NCBI GenBank assembly: GCA_963702525.1
Contig: CAVPCY010000018.1
Coordinates: 1-64,000 of the forward strand
Source of the DNA: CAVPCY01 sp963702525
GTDB taxonomy: Bacteria > Actinomycetota > Coriobacteriia > Anaerosomatales > PHET01
Direction of reading: 5' to 3'
DNA length: 64,000 bases
The position numbers were made by a program, and so were the translations under genes. The notes beneath the pieces are model-generated. The model was given only the letters and a program-made list of their open reading frames with translations, searched no databases and had not been told where the DNA came from. Positions 1 to 10,352 of the stretch are shown here, one piece after another. Position 1 is the stretch's first letter. Each line of letters starts with the position of its first letter.

Positions 1-227
1 CTCCTTCGATTCGTTGAACGGTCGCGACGTGTGTATACCCGCTCCACCGGGCGGGAGGCGGGCGATAGCGTCGCACGGCGGCTCGCCGGAGTGCCAGGAT
101 GCGCGACTTGCGGGAAGATAATCGTCGTGAGGGGTGGCAGGCGGTGGCCCGCAGCGGTTCTGACCGGTCGGGCGAGTCGCACAACTGGCGCTCGGGTCCG
201 GGCGTCTGAGCCGCGGGGAGGCTTGCA

Positions 228-3200
228 ATGGCGCGCATCAGGGGGCTTGGTGACGCGGTACGTGCCGCGCTCGCGTTGGTGCTGGTCGGGGCGCTCATGC
301 CGCTTTCGGCGGCTGCGCTGTTCCAGGGCGGGTGGTCACCGTCGTACTACGAACCCTCCCGCGTGAACGGAGTGGCATTCTCTCCGGCCTATGGCTCGGA
401 CTCGACGGTACTGGCAGCCACGGGCGGCGGCATGTTCTACTCGACCGACTCGACCACGAGCTGGAAGCGCTCCAGCGGCCGAGACACCAACGAGATCTTC
501 TACGATGTCGCTATCTCGCCCGCGTTCTCGTCGGACGGCACGGTCTTCTCGGCAAGTACGTCGGGGGTCAGGCGCTCGACCGACCGTGGGGCGACCTTCG
601 TCAACCAGCAGAACGGGTTCTTCCGCTGCGTCGAAGTCTCTCCCGACTTCGCGAGCGACGGCACCGTGATGGCCGGCTCGTTGAGTGGCATCAAGCGCTC
701 CACGGACGGCGGCGCCACGTGGCAAGACATCACCGGGCCCGTCATCAACCCGAGCGCAACGTACCCGGGCGAGGGCAGCGATGTATTCAGCATCGGCTTC
801 TCTCCTGACTACGCCACCGACAGCACTGTCTTCTGCTTCGTGAACAACATCGGGACCTTCAAGTCCACAGACGGCGGCTCCAACTGGGCCAAAGTCGCCG
901 AGGCGTGGGACGTGACGCGCGTGTGGCGCTTCGCATTCTCACCCGATTTCGCGAGCGATCGAACGGTGTTCGCCTCCTCCGAGTACTGGCGGGCAGTCTA
1001 CAAGTCGACCGACGGCGGCGACTCCTGGGACAAGATCGATCTCGACCCCAGCACCCTGGACGCCAGAGCACGCGTGGCCGGCCTCGTGGTCTCGCCCGGA
1101 TTCGCGAACGACCACACCCTGTACGCGGCCGCCGAGAAGCGTGTCTACACATCGACCAACGGCGGCGAGTCGTGGACGTGGGTCGAGTCAGGGGCGAGCA
1201 GCAACATCTTCGATCTCGCGCTCTCACCGCAGTTCGCGACGAGCGGCGAGTACCTTTGGGCACCGAGTACCACGCCGTGCGCCGTACGATGGACCGCGGG
1301 GCGAGCTTCGACACACCCAACGTAGGCCTCTCCGACCAGACTCCGTACGCTATCGGCATCTCTCCTTCGTTCTCTGCCGACAAGACCCTGTTCACCGGCA
1401 CCGAGCGCGGCGTGTTCCGCTCGACAGACGCAGGCGCGAGCTGGAGGTCGTTCGCTGAGGTCACCGGTCTGATCGACATGTACTCGCTCGCGGTCTCGCC
1501 CGGCTACCCCCGCGACCGGACTGTGCTGGCGGGCGGGGGAGGGATCGTGCGTACAACGAACGCCGGTGTCACGTGGACGCGCGACACGACGCTGTGGGAT
1601 GTGCGCTCGCTTGCACTTGCGCCGGACTTCGAAACAAGCCGAATCGCCTTCGCGGGGGCGTTCAACAACGACTACATGGATCCCAAGAAGGGCGTGTGGC
1701 GCTCGACCAACGGTGGGGCGAACTGGACGCTGGTGAGCGACGGTGGCGGCGAGATCCCGACGGACCGCACCGTCACGGGGCTAGCGGTCTCGCCTGCCTT
1801 CTCGGCGGACCATACGGTGTTCGCGGCGACGAACGTTCAGGTCTACAAGTCGACCGATAGCGGTTTGAGCTGGGCGATCAAGCCGGTTGCGGGCGGCTCA
1901 GGTTTCCAATGCATCGCGGTCTCGCCGAACTTCGCCAACGACCGTACGGTGCTGGCCGGCTCGGCGCAAAACGGCATCCTCATCTCCACAGACGGCGGCG
2001 AGAACTGGGCCGCCTACAACGACACGACGCTGACAAGCACCGCATCTGTGCTCTCGGTCGCTTTCTCACCCGGGTATGCGGCCGACGGCATCGTCTACGC
2101 AGGCACGGGCGCGGGGTTACTTGCGCGCGCCAAGGGAACCGGCTGGTCGCACGTACAGGTCAAGAACAACGCTACCGGCTTCTACAGCGTCGCGCTGTCG
2201 CCGGCATACCGAAGCGACGGCGTCGCCTTTGCGGGCAGCGACGGGCTGGGCATCACGCAGCCCGGTGAGCCGCCCACTCCCATCGTCAAGCCGGCCGCCC
2301 CGGTGTGGACGACGCCCGCGGAAGGGGAGAGCGGCCTGAGCGCAACGCCTCTGCTCGACTGGGCCTCGGTCAGCACGTCGCCGGTGGTCGATGCGTATGA
2401 GGTCGCGGTCTACGATGGCCGCAACGAGCTGCAGTCCTCGCTCACTACCACCGCGACCGAGTGGACGTTCCCGGCCGGCAAGCTGCTCGACCATCGCGCG
2501 TACTACGCGACCGTGCGGGCGCACAATGCGAACGGCTGGAGCCCGCAGGCCGTGCGGACGTTTGTCGTCGGGACGCCGCCGCCCGCACCCGTAGCGCCCG
2601 CGCTCGTCTCGCCCGCTGACGGCGCCACCGGGCTGTCGACCGCGCCCACGCTCGACTGGAGCGATGTGGATCCCGGCTATGGCATCGACTGGTACAAGGT
2701 GCGTGTCTTCGACGGTGCCGGCACGTTGCTCTACTCTGCGATGCCCACCGGTTCGGCTGACGCCGTGCCATCGGGCACCCTCGAGTCGGGCCGCGAGTAC
2801 TACTGGGACGTGCTCTCGCACAACGCCTTGGGCTACAGCGCGCCCTCCGAGCTCCGAGGATTCCTCGCCGGTACGCCGCCTGCGACGGTTCCGTCGGCTC
2901 CCGTGCCGCTCTCGCCCGGCCCCGAGGCCACTTGGGTGGTCGCACAGCCGTCGTTCATGTGGCGGCTCAACTCGGCCGCCGACAAGGTCGACTTCTACTG
3001 GGTCGAGGTCTACGACGCCGCCGGCAACCTTGCCACGGCGGGGATGTCCTCGAAGTACTTCTGGGGCGTCCCCGATGCCGAGAGGCTCGGAGACGGCCTG
3101 TACTCCTGGCGCGTGTTCGCGCACAACTACACCGGGTGGAGCGCCGCGTCGCTCGAGAGCTGGTTCTGGGTCGGCCGGCCGCCGCTCACGGCACCGGCCG

Positions 3201-6019
3201 CACCCGCGCTGATCGCACCAGCGGACAACAGCACCGGCTACTCTCCGAACTCTGTGGCCCTCGACTGGGCCGATTCGCCCTCAGCGAAAGAGGTCGACTG
3301 GTACTACGTTGCGCTATGGGACATCGAGGGCAACCTCGTCGCCGAGAAGACTACGACGTCGTCCACCTGGAGCGTGCCGGCGGGCACGCTCACAGACGGC
3401 GCGTGGTACGCGTGGAGCGCGTGGGCGCACAACGAAGCCGGGTGGTCCGAGGCCGGCACCTACAACTGGTTCTCGACGCGCTACATCCCGGCGCCGCCCG
3501 CGCCCAGCGGGCTCTATCCGGAGTTCGCCTCGATCGTCTACGACACCCGCCCCACTCTGTCTTGGTACGACGGCGGCGCGGCCTACGACATCGATGGTTC
3601 GTGGATCGAGATCTACGACGACTACGGGACGCTCGTCTACTCGGGCGCATGTCCCTCAGGCATGTTCACCGTCCCTGCCGGCGTGATGCAGACGGGCAAC
3701 TGGTACTGGTGGAGCGTCTCGTCGCACAACGTACGCGGCTGGAGCGACTACTCAGAGCGGGGATGCATCGGCGTCTCGCCGCCACCACCTCCGGCCACGC
3801 CGTATCTGGCGGCACCTGCCGTTGACGCGCTCAACGTGTCGCTCACCGGGCTCAAGCTCGACTGGTACGACGTGAACGGCGCCGACCGCTACTACGTGAT
3901 GCTCACCGATGACGCCTGCAACGAGATTGCGGGAAAGTGGGTGACCGCGAGCGAGTGGACGATTCCCAGCAACATGCTGGCGAATGGCCGCTGGTACGGC
4001 TGGGCGGTGTGGGCCTCGAACGAGGGTGGCGACTCATTTGCCTCCGAGTACCGGTGGTTCCGTGCGGGAACGCCACCCGCCGCCCCGGCCGCCCCGGTGC
4101 TCTACTCGCCATCCGCCAACGAGGCGTGGGTCGATCAGTCCCCGTTCATGGACTGGTCGACGGTGAGCGGCGCGACCTCGTATGACGTGGTGGTGTGGGA
4201 GAAGTCGGGCAACGTTGCGGCATCGGCTCAAGTCACGAAGTCAGAGTGGTGGGTGCCCATCGGCAAGCTCAAGCCCTCGACGCGCTACTACTGGGGCGTG
4301 TGGGCGAACAACGCCGGCGGACAGAGCCCCGATGGCGAATGGCGCAGTTTCGTGGCGTGGGGGCCGGTCACCGTCAAGTCGGTAAGGACCGGCGTCGCTG
4401 CGCTCGCGGTCGATCCGGAGCCGCCCGGTGTGATTCTGAACACCAGCGCCGATGCGCTCGATGCGGTCGCGGACGCGGATGTGGGCGCCGACGCGACCCT
4501 GGCGGTCGGCGTGAAGGGGACGGGCGGGTACACTGGGGCGACCCCCCTGTCGGTATCGGGGCTTCCCGCCGGCGCCTCGGCGGTCTTCTCGGCCAACCCC
4601 GTGAGCGCCGGTGCGACTTCGACTCTCTCGATCGACGTGGGCAGCGTCGCCGAGGGCGTATACCCGCTTGTGATCTCGGCCCGTGGCGGCCTGGCTCAGG
4701 CCGAGAAGACCGTGGCGCTGCGGGTCTTCCGATCGACCAGCGCCGGGTTCACGCTGGGTGTGGTGCAGGAGTCACGCGTCACCTCGCCGGGAGGGCTTCC
4801 GGTCTCCTACGACGTGAACGTGGCCACGCAGCCCGGGTTCGCCGGCGCCGTGGGCCTCTCGGTGACGGGGCTTCCTTTGGGAGCCACGGCGAGGTTCTTG
4901 CCTGCGAGCGTCTCGGGTTCCGGCAGCTCAGTGCTCACGGTTGAGACGGCCGCCGCCACGCCGGTGGGCACGTACATGCTCGGCGTCAACGGCACCGGCG
5001 CCGGCCGCCGCTCGACGGCGTGGGCGCGGCTTGAGGTCTCGGCACCCGGCACCCGAGCGCTCGTGCTCTCTTCGGTGGAACCCACCGCTGTTGCGGCGCA
5101 GGGCAACGAGGCCGATTGGCAGGTCCGCCTCTCAGCGACCGGCGGCCTCGATCTGCCGGCCCGCGTATCGGTGCGCGGTCTGCCCGACGGGTCGAGCGCG
5201 CGCTGGCTGGTTGGCGGACAGTCGGGCGTGACGGCCTCGCGCGGCGCGACGGCAACTGTGCAGCCGGGAGAGTCGGCGACACTGGTCGTGTCGGTGCCAC
5301 GCGCGGCGCTGAAGCAGAAGTACCCGCTGGTCGTCGCTGCGGTTGTCGGCTCGAAGCGCGCTACGCTGCCGCTCGAACTGCGGGTGGTCCAGGAGCGCGC
5401 GCTGCCCACGGCGCTCTCCGCCACTCCCTCGACGAGGGGTCCGGTTTCCTATGGCGGGTCTGTGAGGTTCACGATCAAGCCCTCCGCGAACGGGGTGGTA
5501 CAGAACACCGGCACGGTCGCGCTTTGGCGCTCCACCGACGGCGGGCTCACTTGGACCAAGGACGGTGTGGGGGCCTACTCGTCCAGCGCGGGCGGGTTCG
5601 TTGTGACCTCCAAGGCGCTCACGGCCAACACGACCTTCTCGGCGAGGTATTCGGGCAACGAGAAGTCACTTGCGGCGATGTCGACACCGCAGGTCGTCAC
5701 CGCCAAGGCGAAGGTCAGCGGGCCGTACGCACCCAAGAAGGTCAAGAGGAAGAAGTCCTTCACGGTCTACGGCTATCTTGCGCCGAAACACACCGACTAT
5801 CGCTCGACGAAGATCTACCTCTACCGCTATTCGTCAGGTAGGTGGCGAGCATACGGCACCTACAGGTACCCGTCGCTCAGTTCGTACTCGAGCACGTCCA
5901 CGAAGTATTCGAAGAAGATCGCGCTGCCGTACAAGGGCAAGTGGCGTATCCGGGTGGTTCACTCGGACTCGACGCACTACAAGACCGAGAGCAGCTACCG
6001 CAACGTGACCGCCAAGTAG
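228..6019 (+). CDS. Giant secreted beta-propeller / FnIII-repeat protein (one frameshift)
   Basis: The start is ATG 228, 6 nt after GGGGAGG (215-221). A hydrophobic signal peptide covers roughly residues 8-31. About 14 repeats of 45-60 residues follow, each with an S-P-x-F/Y-x-x-D-x-T-V opening and an R/K-S-T-D-G-G-x-x-W end. These are BNR/Ycf48/sortilin-type propeller blades, and 14 would fit two seven-bladed propellers. Then come seven FnIII-like modules of about 100 residues with conserved DW and W/Y-x-W/V-x-x-H/S-N motifs. Three Ig-like modules follow, each with a G-L-P-x-G-x-S/A-A motif, and the lysine/tyrosine-rich C-terminus has no LPxTG anchor. A single missing G near 1260 (run GGG, expected GGGG) shifts the frame; both sides read as the same repeat family. 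Repaired length is about 1930 aa. It is probably a cell-surface or extracellular binding/scaffold protein; the ligand is unknown. Confidence 0.85.
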
Positions 6020-6156
6020 GTTCGCGGACAGGTGCTGCGCGGTTGTAAGGGTGCTCTGGCGCCCCGTATCCGGACGTGCTCAGGTAGAATCGTCGGGTAC
6101 CACTTCGCGACACGAACTGCGGCCGCGGACGCCGCTGACTCGGAGGAAGACGCACG

Positions 6157-7710
6157 ATGTCGAAGGATCGCCTGCTCGAGGTGCTCGAGCGCTGGGAACC
6201 CGTGATCGGCCTCGAGATCCACACCGAGCTGACCTCGACGCGTACCAAGATGTTCTGCGGCTGCCCTGTCGCCTTCGGTGGTGAGCCGAACACGCGCGTG
6301 TGTCCGGTGTGCCTCGGGCTTCCCGGGGCACTGCCGGTACCCAACCAGTACGCGATCGAGCAGACGCTTCTCGCGGGTCTGGCCACCGAGTGCGACATCG
6401 CGACTCGCTCGCTGTTCCACCGCAAGCAGTACTTCTATCCCGACATGCCCAAGGACTACCAGATCTCCCAGTACGACCTGCCCTTTTGCGAGAGCGGCAG
6501 GGTGACTGTCGAGGTGGAGGGCCTGCCTGCCGAGCAGCGCCTCGACAGGGAGTCCGCGTCCAACGTCGCCGTCGCGGGCGAGGGCTACGTCGCCACCATA
6601 GGCATCACGCGCATCCACCTCGAAGAGGACACCGGCAAGATGGTGCACGTGGGCGGCTCGGAAGGACGCTTGGCGGGTGCCACCAAGTCGCTTGTCGACT
6701 TCAACCGCGCGGGTACGCCGCTTATCGAGCTGGTGAGCGAGCCCGACATCCGCACGCCCGAAGAGGCGCGCCGCTTCGCTCAGAAGCTGCGTCTGATCTG
6801 GCTGTCACTGGGCATCTCGGACTGCAACATGGAAGAGGGCTCGATGCGCGTGGACGCGAACGTGTCGCTTCGGCCGCGCGGCCAGGCCGAGTTCGGCACC
6901 AGGGCCGAGGTCAAGAACATGAACTCGTTCAAGTCCCTGCACGACGCGCTGGCCTACGAGATCGTCCGTCAGGCCGAGGTGCTCGAGGGCGGCGGGCGGA
7001 TAGTCCAAGAGACTCGACACTGGGACGCGGGGGCGAAGCGTACGAGCGCTCTGCGCAGCAAGGAAGAGGCGCACGACTACCGCTACTTCCCCGAGCCCGA
7101 CATGGTGCCCTTCGAGTTCTCCGACGAGTTCATCCAAGCAATCCGCGAGCGGCTTCCCGAGCTGCCCGATGCGATGAAGGCGCGCTTCGCACGCGACTAC
7201 GGCTTGCCCGCACACGACGCCGTTGTGCTCACAGGCGACCTCGATCTCGCCGAGTTCTACGAGAGCGCTGTCACCATCGCCGGCGTCGAGCGCGCCAAGG
7301 CCATCAGCAACGTGATGCTCAACGACCTGTCGGCTCACCTCAACGCCGAGGGTATCGGCGTGACGGATTCGCGCATCGTTCCGAGCATGGTCGCCGAGCT
7401 GGTCGAGCTGGTCGAGGATGGCACGATCTCGAGCAAGCAGGCGAAGGAGGTCTTCGCCGAGATGGCCGAGACCGGCGACGCGCCCGGCGCGATCGTCGAG
7501 CTCAAGGGCATGAAGCAGGTCAGCGACACCGGGGCGATCGAGGAGATCGCCGACCGCGTGATCTCGGCCAACCCCAACGAGGTCGCCGCTTACCGCGGCG
7601 GCAAGGCCGGACTGATCGGGTTCTTCGTTGGTCAGGTCATGCGGGAGATGGGCGGCCAGGCCAACCCGAAGGTCGTGAACGAAGTACTCGCGCGCAAGCT
7701 CGGGCAGTAG
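6157..7710 (+). CDS. gatB: Aspartyl/glutamyl-tRNA amidotransferase subunit B
   Basis: GatB is the kinase/tRNA-binding subunit of the GatCAB complex, which converts Glu-tRNA(Gln) and Asp-tRNA(Asn) to the amidated forms in the cytoplasm. The family N-terminus (V-I-G-L-E-I-H-x-E-L) lies near residue 16. The zinc-type motif CGCP and the segment CPVCLGLPG follow at about residues 35-62, then the Y-P-D-M-P-K-D-Y-Q-I-S-Q motif. The C-terminal YqeY-like tail ends with the usual NPKVVNEVL-type helix. The length of 517 aa is slightly above the usual 475-505. Start ATG 6157 follows GGAGGAAG (6141-6148). gatC and gatA are not adjacent: a secreted protein lies upstream and a ZIP transporter downstream. 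Confidence 0.97.
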   Translation: MSKDRLLEVLERWEPVIGLEIHTELTSTRTKMFCGCPVAFGGEPNTRVCPVCLGLPGALPVPNQYAIEQTLLAGLATECDIATRSLFHRKQYFYPDMPKDYQISQYDLPFCESGRVTVEVEGLPAEQRLDRESASNVAVAGEGYVATIGITRIHLEEDTGKMVHVGGSEGRLAGATKSLVDFNRAGTPLIELVSEPDIRTPEEARRFAQKLRLIWLSLGISDCNMEEGSMRVDANVSLRPRGQAEFGTRAEVKNMNSFKSLHDALAYEIVRQAEVLEGGGRIVQETRHWDAGAKRTSALRSKEEAHDYRYFPEPDMVPFEFSDEFIQAIRERLPELPDAMKARFARDYGLPAHDAVVLTGDLDLAEFYESAVTIAGVERAKAISNVMLNDLSAHLNAEGIGVTDSRIVPSMVAELVELVEDGTISSKQAKEVFAEMAETGDAPGAIVELKGMKQVSDTGAIEEIADRVISANPNEVAAYRGGKAGLIGFFVGQVMREMGGQANPKVVNEVLARKLGQ

Positions 7711-7768
7711 GGGCAGGCTCCTGTCCTCGCTGGCCACAAGCCCGCTGTTCCTCGCGTTCGTCGCGGGC

Positions 7769-8530
7769 ATGTTCACCTATCTCATGACCGCTATCGGAGC
7801 GGCCGGTGTCTACCTGCACCGCAACCCGACTCCTCGCTCGATGGATATCCTGCTGGGGTTCTCGGCGGGCGTGATGCTCGCGGCGAGCTTCTGGTCGCTG
7901 CTGGCGCCCTCGGCGGCGATTGCCAGGGAGCGCGGCGGTCTCGTGTGGTTCCCGACGGCTGTCGGCTTCGCCGTGGGTGGCCTGAGCCTGTGGGTCTTGG
8001 ACAAGGTGCTGCCGCATATCCACTCGATGATGCCCGGCGTCCAGATCCAGGAGGGGATCGTCACCAGGTGGCAACGCTCCACGCTGCTTCTGCTCGCGAT
8101 CACACTCCACCACATCCCGGAGGGGCTCGCTATCGGCGTAGCTGCCGGGGCGGCGAGCGCCGGCGTGCCCGAGGCGAGTGTGGGGGCTGCCGTCGCACTT
8201 GGGCTCGGGCTGGGGATCCAGAACCTGCCAGAGGGGCTCGCTGTCTCGACGATGTTTCAGCGGGAGGGGGCGAGCCGCAACCGCAGCTTCGCGATGGGAC
8301 AGCTCACAGGTGCGGTAGAGCCGCTCGCGGCGGTTGCCGGAGCGGCTCTTGTGGTCATGTCATCGGCTCTACTGCCCTACGCTCTCGCGTTCGCGGCAGG
8401 TGCGATGGTCTACGTGGTCATCGAGGAACTGGTCCCCGAGTGCCGGCGTTCAGGTCACGCAGACGCCGCAGTGCTCGCGAGCATCACCGGGTTCACACTG
8501 ATGACGATACTCGATCTCGCCATCAGCTAG
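7769..8530 (+). CDS. ZIP-family divalent metal transporter
   Basis: This is an integral membrane protein of about 253 aa. It carries the two ZIP signature helices: helix IV with H-H-I-P-E-G-L-A-I-G near residue 110 and helix V with Q-N-L-P-E-G-L-A near residue 150. Those His/Glu residues form the binuclear metal site in this family. Zinc is the usual substrate; iron or manganese is possible. Start ATG 7769 falls inside the first hydrophobic helix. The frame stays open upstream to about 7712 with a sensible helix start but no ATG, GTG or TTG, so a CTG start or a lost start codon is possible. It follows gatB by 58 nt and may be co-transcribed. Confidence 0.85.
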   Translation: MFTYLMTAIGAAGVYLHRNPTPRSMDILLGFSAGVMLAASFWSLLAPSAAIARERGGLVWFPTAVGFAVGGLSLWVLDKVLPHIHSMMPGVQIQEGIVTRWQRSTLLLLAITLHHIPEGLAIGVAAGAASAGVPEASVGAAVALGLGLGIQNLPEGLAVSTMFQREGASRNRSFAMGQLTGAVEPLAAVAGAALVVMSSALLPYALAFAAGAMVYVVIEELVPECRRSGHADAAVLASITGFTLMTILDLAIS

Positions 8531-8533
8531 GGG

Positions 8534-8734
8534 CTAGGCGGTGAGGCGCTCCAGCTCGACTCGCGCGACGGGAATCGCGACCTGCGGCTGGGTGGCGGGC
8601 TGCTCGGCACGCTCGGCTTGGCGCTGCTTGGCGAGATCGTAGCCCATCAGCCCGAAGAACACCGGCACGCCGATGGCGAACAGGATGGCTGCGAGCGGTC
8701 CGACGATCATGAGGATTGCGACCAGTGCGAGCAT
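8534..8734 (-). CDS. Small single-pass membrane protein, possible box regulon member
   Basis: This is a 66-aa protein with one long hydrophobic segment (about residues 2-30), then a charged Arg/Glu/Gln-rich tail. The start has a good site: GGAAGG lies 7 nt before ATG 8734. The segment around G-P-L-A-A-I-L-F to G-L-M-G-Y-D-L matches in spacing and residues the N-terminus of the 186-aa membrane protein at 21192-21752. Both genes have the same direct-repeat box (8821-8837 here) about 90-105 nt upstream. No known family was recognised. The shared N-terminus and shared upstream box argue that the gene is real and co-regulated. Confidence 0.65.
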   Translation of the reverse strand: MLALVAILMIVGPLAAILFAIGVPVFFGLMGYDLAKQRQAERAEQPATQPQVAIPVARVELERLTA

Positions 8735-8820
8735 TGTTCTGTCCTTCCCGCGAAACGAAGACCCTACAGAGATTCTCGGTCGCCAGAGCGCTCAGCGGGT
8801 TCGCGCGGGGTTTGAGGAAC

Positions 8821-8837
8821 GTTAGGGTTCTGTGAGC
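8821..8837 (-). promoter_or_regulatory. Putative PhoB/PhoP-type direct-repeat box A
   Basis: Read on the minus strand, toward the small gene at 8734, this is GCTCACAGAACCCTAAC. It is two half sites (TCACA and TAACg) with an 11-bp centre-to-centre period, as bound by OmpR/PhoB-family regulators. Near-identical sites lie at 21856-21873 and 24472-24492. Binding by the nearby response regulator is inferred. Confidence 0.5.
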
Positions 8838-8881
8838 GCTACCTGACCGACCTGCCCCACTCGCACGGGACCGGTGGTGGC

Positions 8882-10336
8882 TCACACTCCGAAGAGGGCG
8901 TTCGCGACGTAGGTGGTGACGCTCAGGAGCGGTCCCGGGAACACGCCGAGGACCACGATCCCCACGCAGCACCCCACCGCCACGGTTGCGAGGCGCGGCG
9001 ACAACTCGAGCGGCTCGAAGTCGCTCTCCTGCACGTAGAGGGCCCACACGATGCGAAGGTAGTAGTAGAACGCCATCACCGTGTTGGCTACCGCCAGAAG
9101 GACGAGCCACAACAGGCCCGCCTTGGCAGCAGACAGGAAGACATAGAACTTCGCCATGAAGCCCGCGGTCAGCGGGAGTCCGGCGAGCGACAACAGCGCT
9201 AGGGTCAGTCCGAAGGCCGCCAGGGGCGATCGCCGCGCGAGGCCCGCGTAGTCGGAGACGTTCTCGCTGCCGAGAGCGTGGCTGAAACCGATGATGACGG
9301 CGAACGCCAGCAGGTTGGCGACTCCGTAGGCGACCAGGTAGAACAGCACCGCGGAGACGCCGGTCGCGCTCATCGCCGCCAGCCCGATGAGGATATATCC
9401 GGCCTGGGCGATGGCGGAGTACGCCAGGAGGCGCTTGATGTTCGTCTGCTGGAGGGCACCGAGGTTGCCGAGGACCATCGAGAGCGCAGCGAGCACCGCA
9501 AACACGATATGCAGGTCCGGGGAGGCGCCCAGGGCGGTCACGGCGAAGCGGAGCACAAGCGCGAAGCCCGTCAGCTTCGAGCCTACGGAGATGAATGCCG
9601 TGACCGGCGACGGCGCGCCCTCGTATACGTCGGGGACCCAGTATTGGAAGGGCGCCGCAGTGGTCTTGAAGCCGAATCCGGCGAGCATAAGCGCGAGGCC
9701 GATCGTCACGAGAGTGGGCCATGGCTGGGTGGCCAGAGCCTGTCCTATCTCTGCGAAGCTGCTTGTGCCCAGCGTCCCGTACACGAGAGACATGCCGTAG
9801 AGGAACAGCGCTGTCGAGACAAGCACCACCATCAGGTACTTGAGCGCAGCCTCCCCTGAGCGCGGATCGTCCTTGTCGTAGCCGATCAGTACGATCAGCG
9901 GCAGGCTTGTCAGCTGAAGGCATAGGAACAGCGTGAGCAGTTCCGCAGCGGGTGCGATGAGCATGCTGCCGAGCGTGCACCACACGACCAGCGTGTAGAA
10001 CTCCGCGGGCGACGATGTGAAGTCGGGCAGCGGATCGACTGAGACCAGCAGCACCACGATGCCGATGCCGATGAACAGCAGATCGAAGAAGACAGTGAGC
10101 GGATCGAAGACGAACGCCCCGTGCAGCAGAGTCGCTCGCTCGCCGGCCTGAGCGATGGTCAGAAGGGCGGCAACGATCAGACCGGCGATGCCGGCGTAGG
10201 CCAGCCACGGGCGAGCGGTGCGCGGCTGCATGTCGCGGTTCATCCACACAAGGTCAGCAAGCAGGATGAGCATGCCGGTTAGCGCAACCACTATCTGTGG
10301 GGCCAGAAGCCTCAAGGCGACGACCGGCTCGGTCAT
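8882..10336 (-). CDS. nuoN: NADH-quinone oxidoreductase subunit N
   Basis: NuoN is an antiporter-like proton-channel subunit of complex I, 484 aa with about 14 transmembrane helices. Family marks are the proton-translocation helix with K-D-D-P-R-S-G-E-A-A-L-K-Y near residue 155, the W-V-P-D-V-Y-E-G-A-P segment near 245 and the Q-T-N-I-K-R-L-L-A-Y-S motif near 300. It is the last gene of the nuo operon, 16 nt after nuoL. Start ATG 10336 gives the usual hydrophobic N-terminus. Confidence 0.97.
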   Translation of the reverse strand: MTEPVVALRLLAPQIVVALTGMLILLADLVWMNRDMQPRTARPWLAYAGIAGLIVAALLTIAQAGERATLLHGAFVFDPLTVFFDLLFIGIGIVVLLVSVDPLPDFTSSPAEFYTLVVWCTLGSMLIAPAAELLTLFLCLQLTSLPLIVLIGYDKDDPRSGEAALKYLMVVLVSTALFLYGMSLVYGTLGTSSFAEIGQALATQPWPTLVTIGLALMLAGFGFKTTAAPFQYWVPDVYEGAPSPVTAFISVGSKLTGFALVLRFAVTALGASPDLHIVFAVLAALSMVLGNLGALQQTNIKRLLAYSAIAQAGYILIGLAAMSATGVSAVLFYLVAYGVANLLAFAVIIGFSHALGSENVSDYAGLARRSPLAAFGLTLALLSLAGLPLTAGFMAKFYVFLSAAKAGLLWLVLLAVANTVMAFYYYLRIVWALYVQESDFEPLELSPRLATVAVGCCVGIVVLGVFPGPLLSVTTYVANALFGV

Positions 10337-10352
10337 GGTCTCATCGTGCCTC

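Noticed and set aside
905..1300. A separate gene start at 905 for the long reading frame that ends at 6019
   Set aside because: Before about 1260 that frame is arginine-rich nonsense, while the other frame from 228 carries the repeats. The two join by one missing G, so they are one gene.
228..6019. CRISPR or tandem DNA repeat array
   Set aside because: The repetition is at protein level with variable codons and long unit lengths; there are no short identical repeats with unique spacers.
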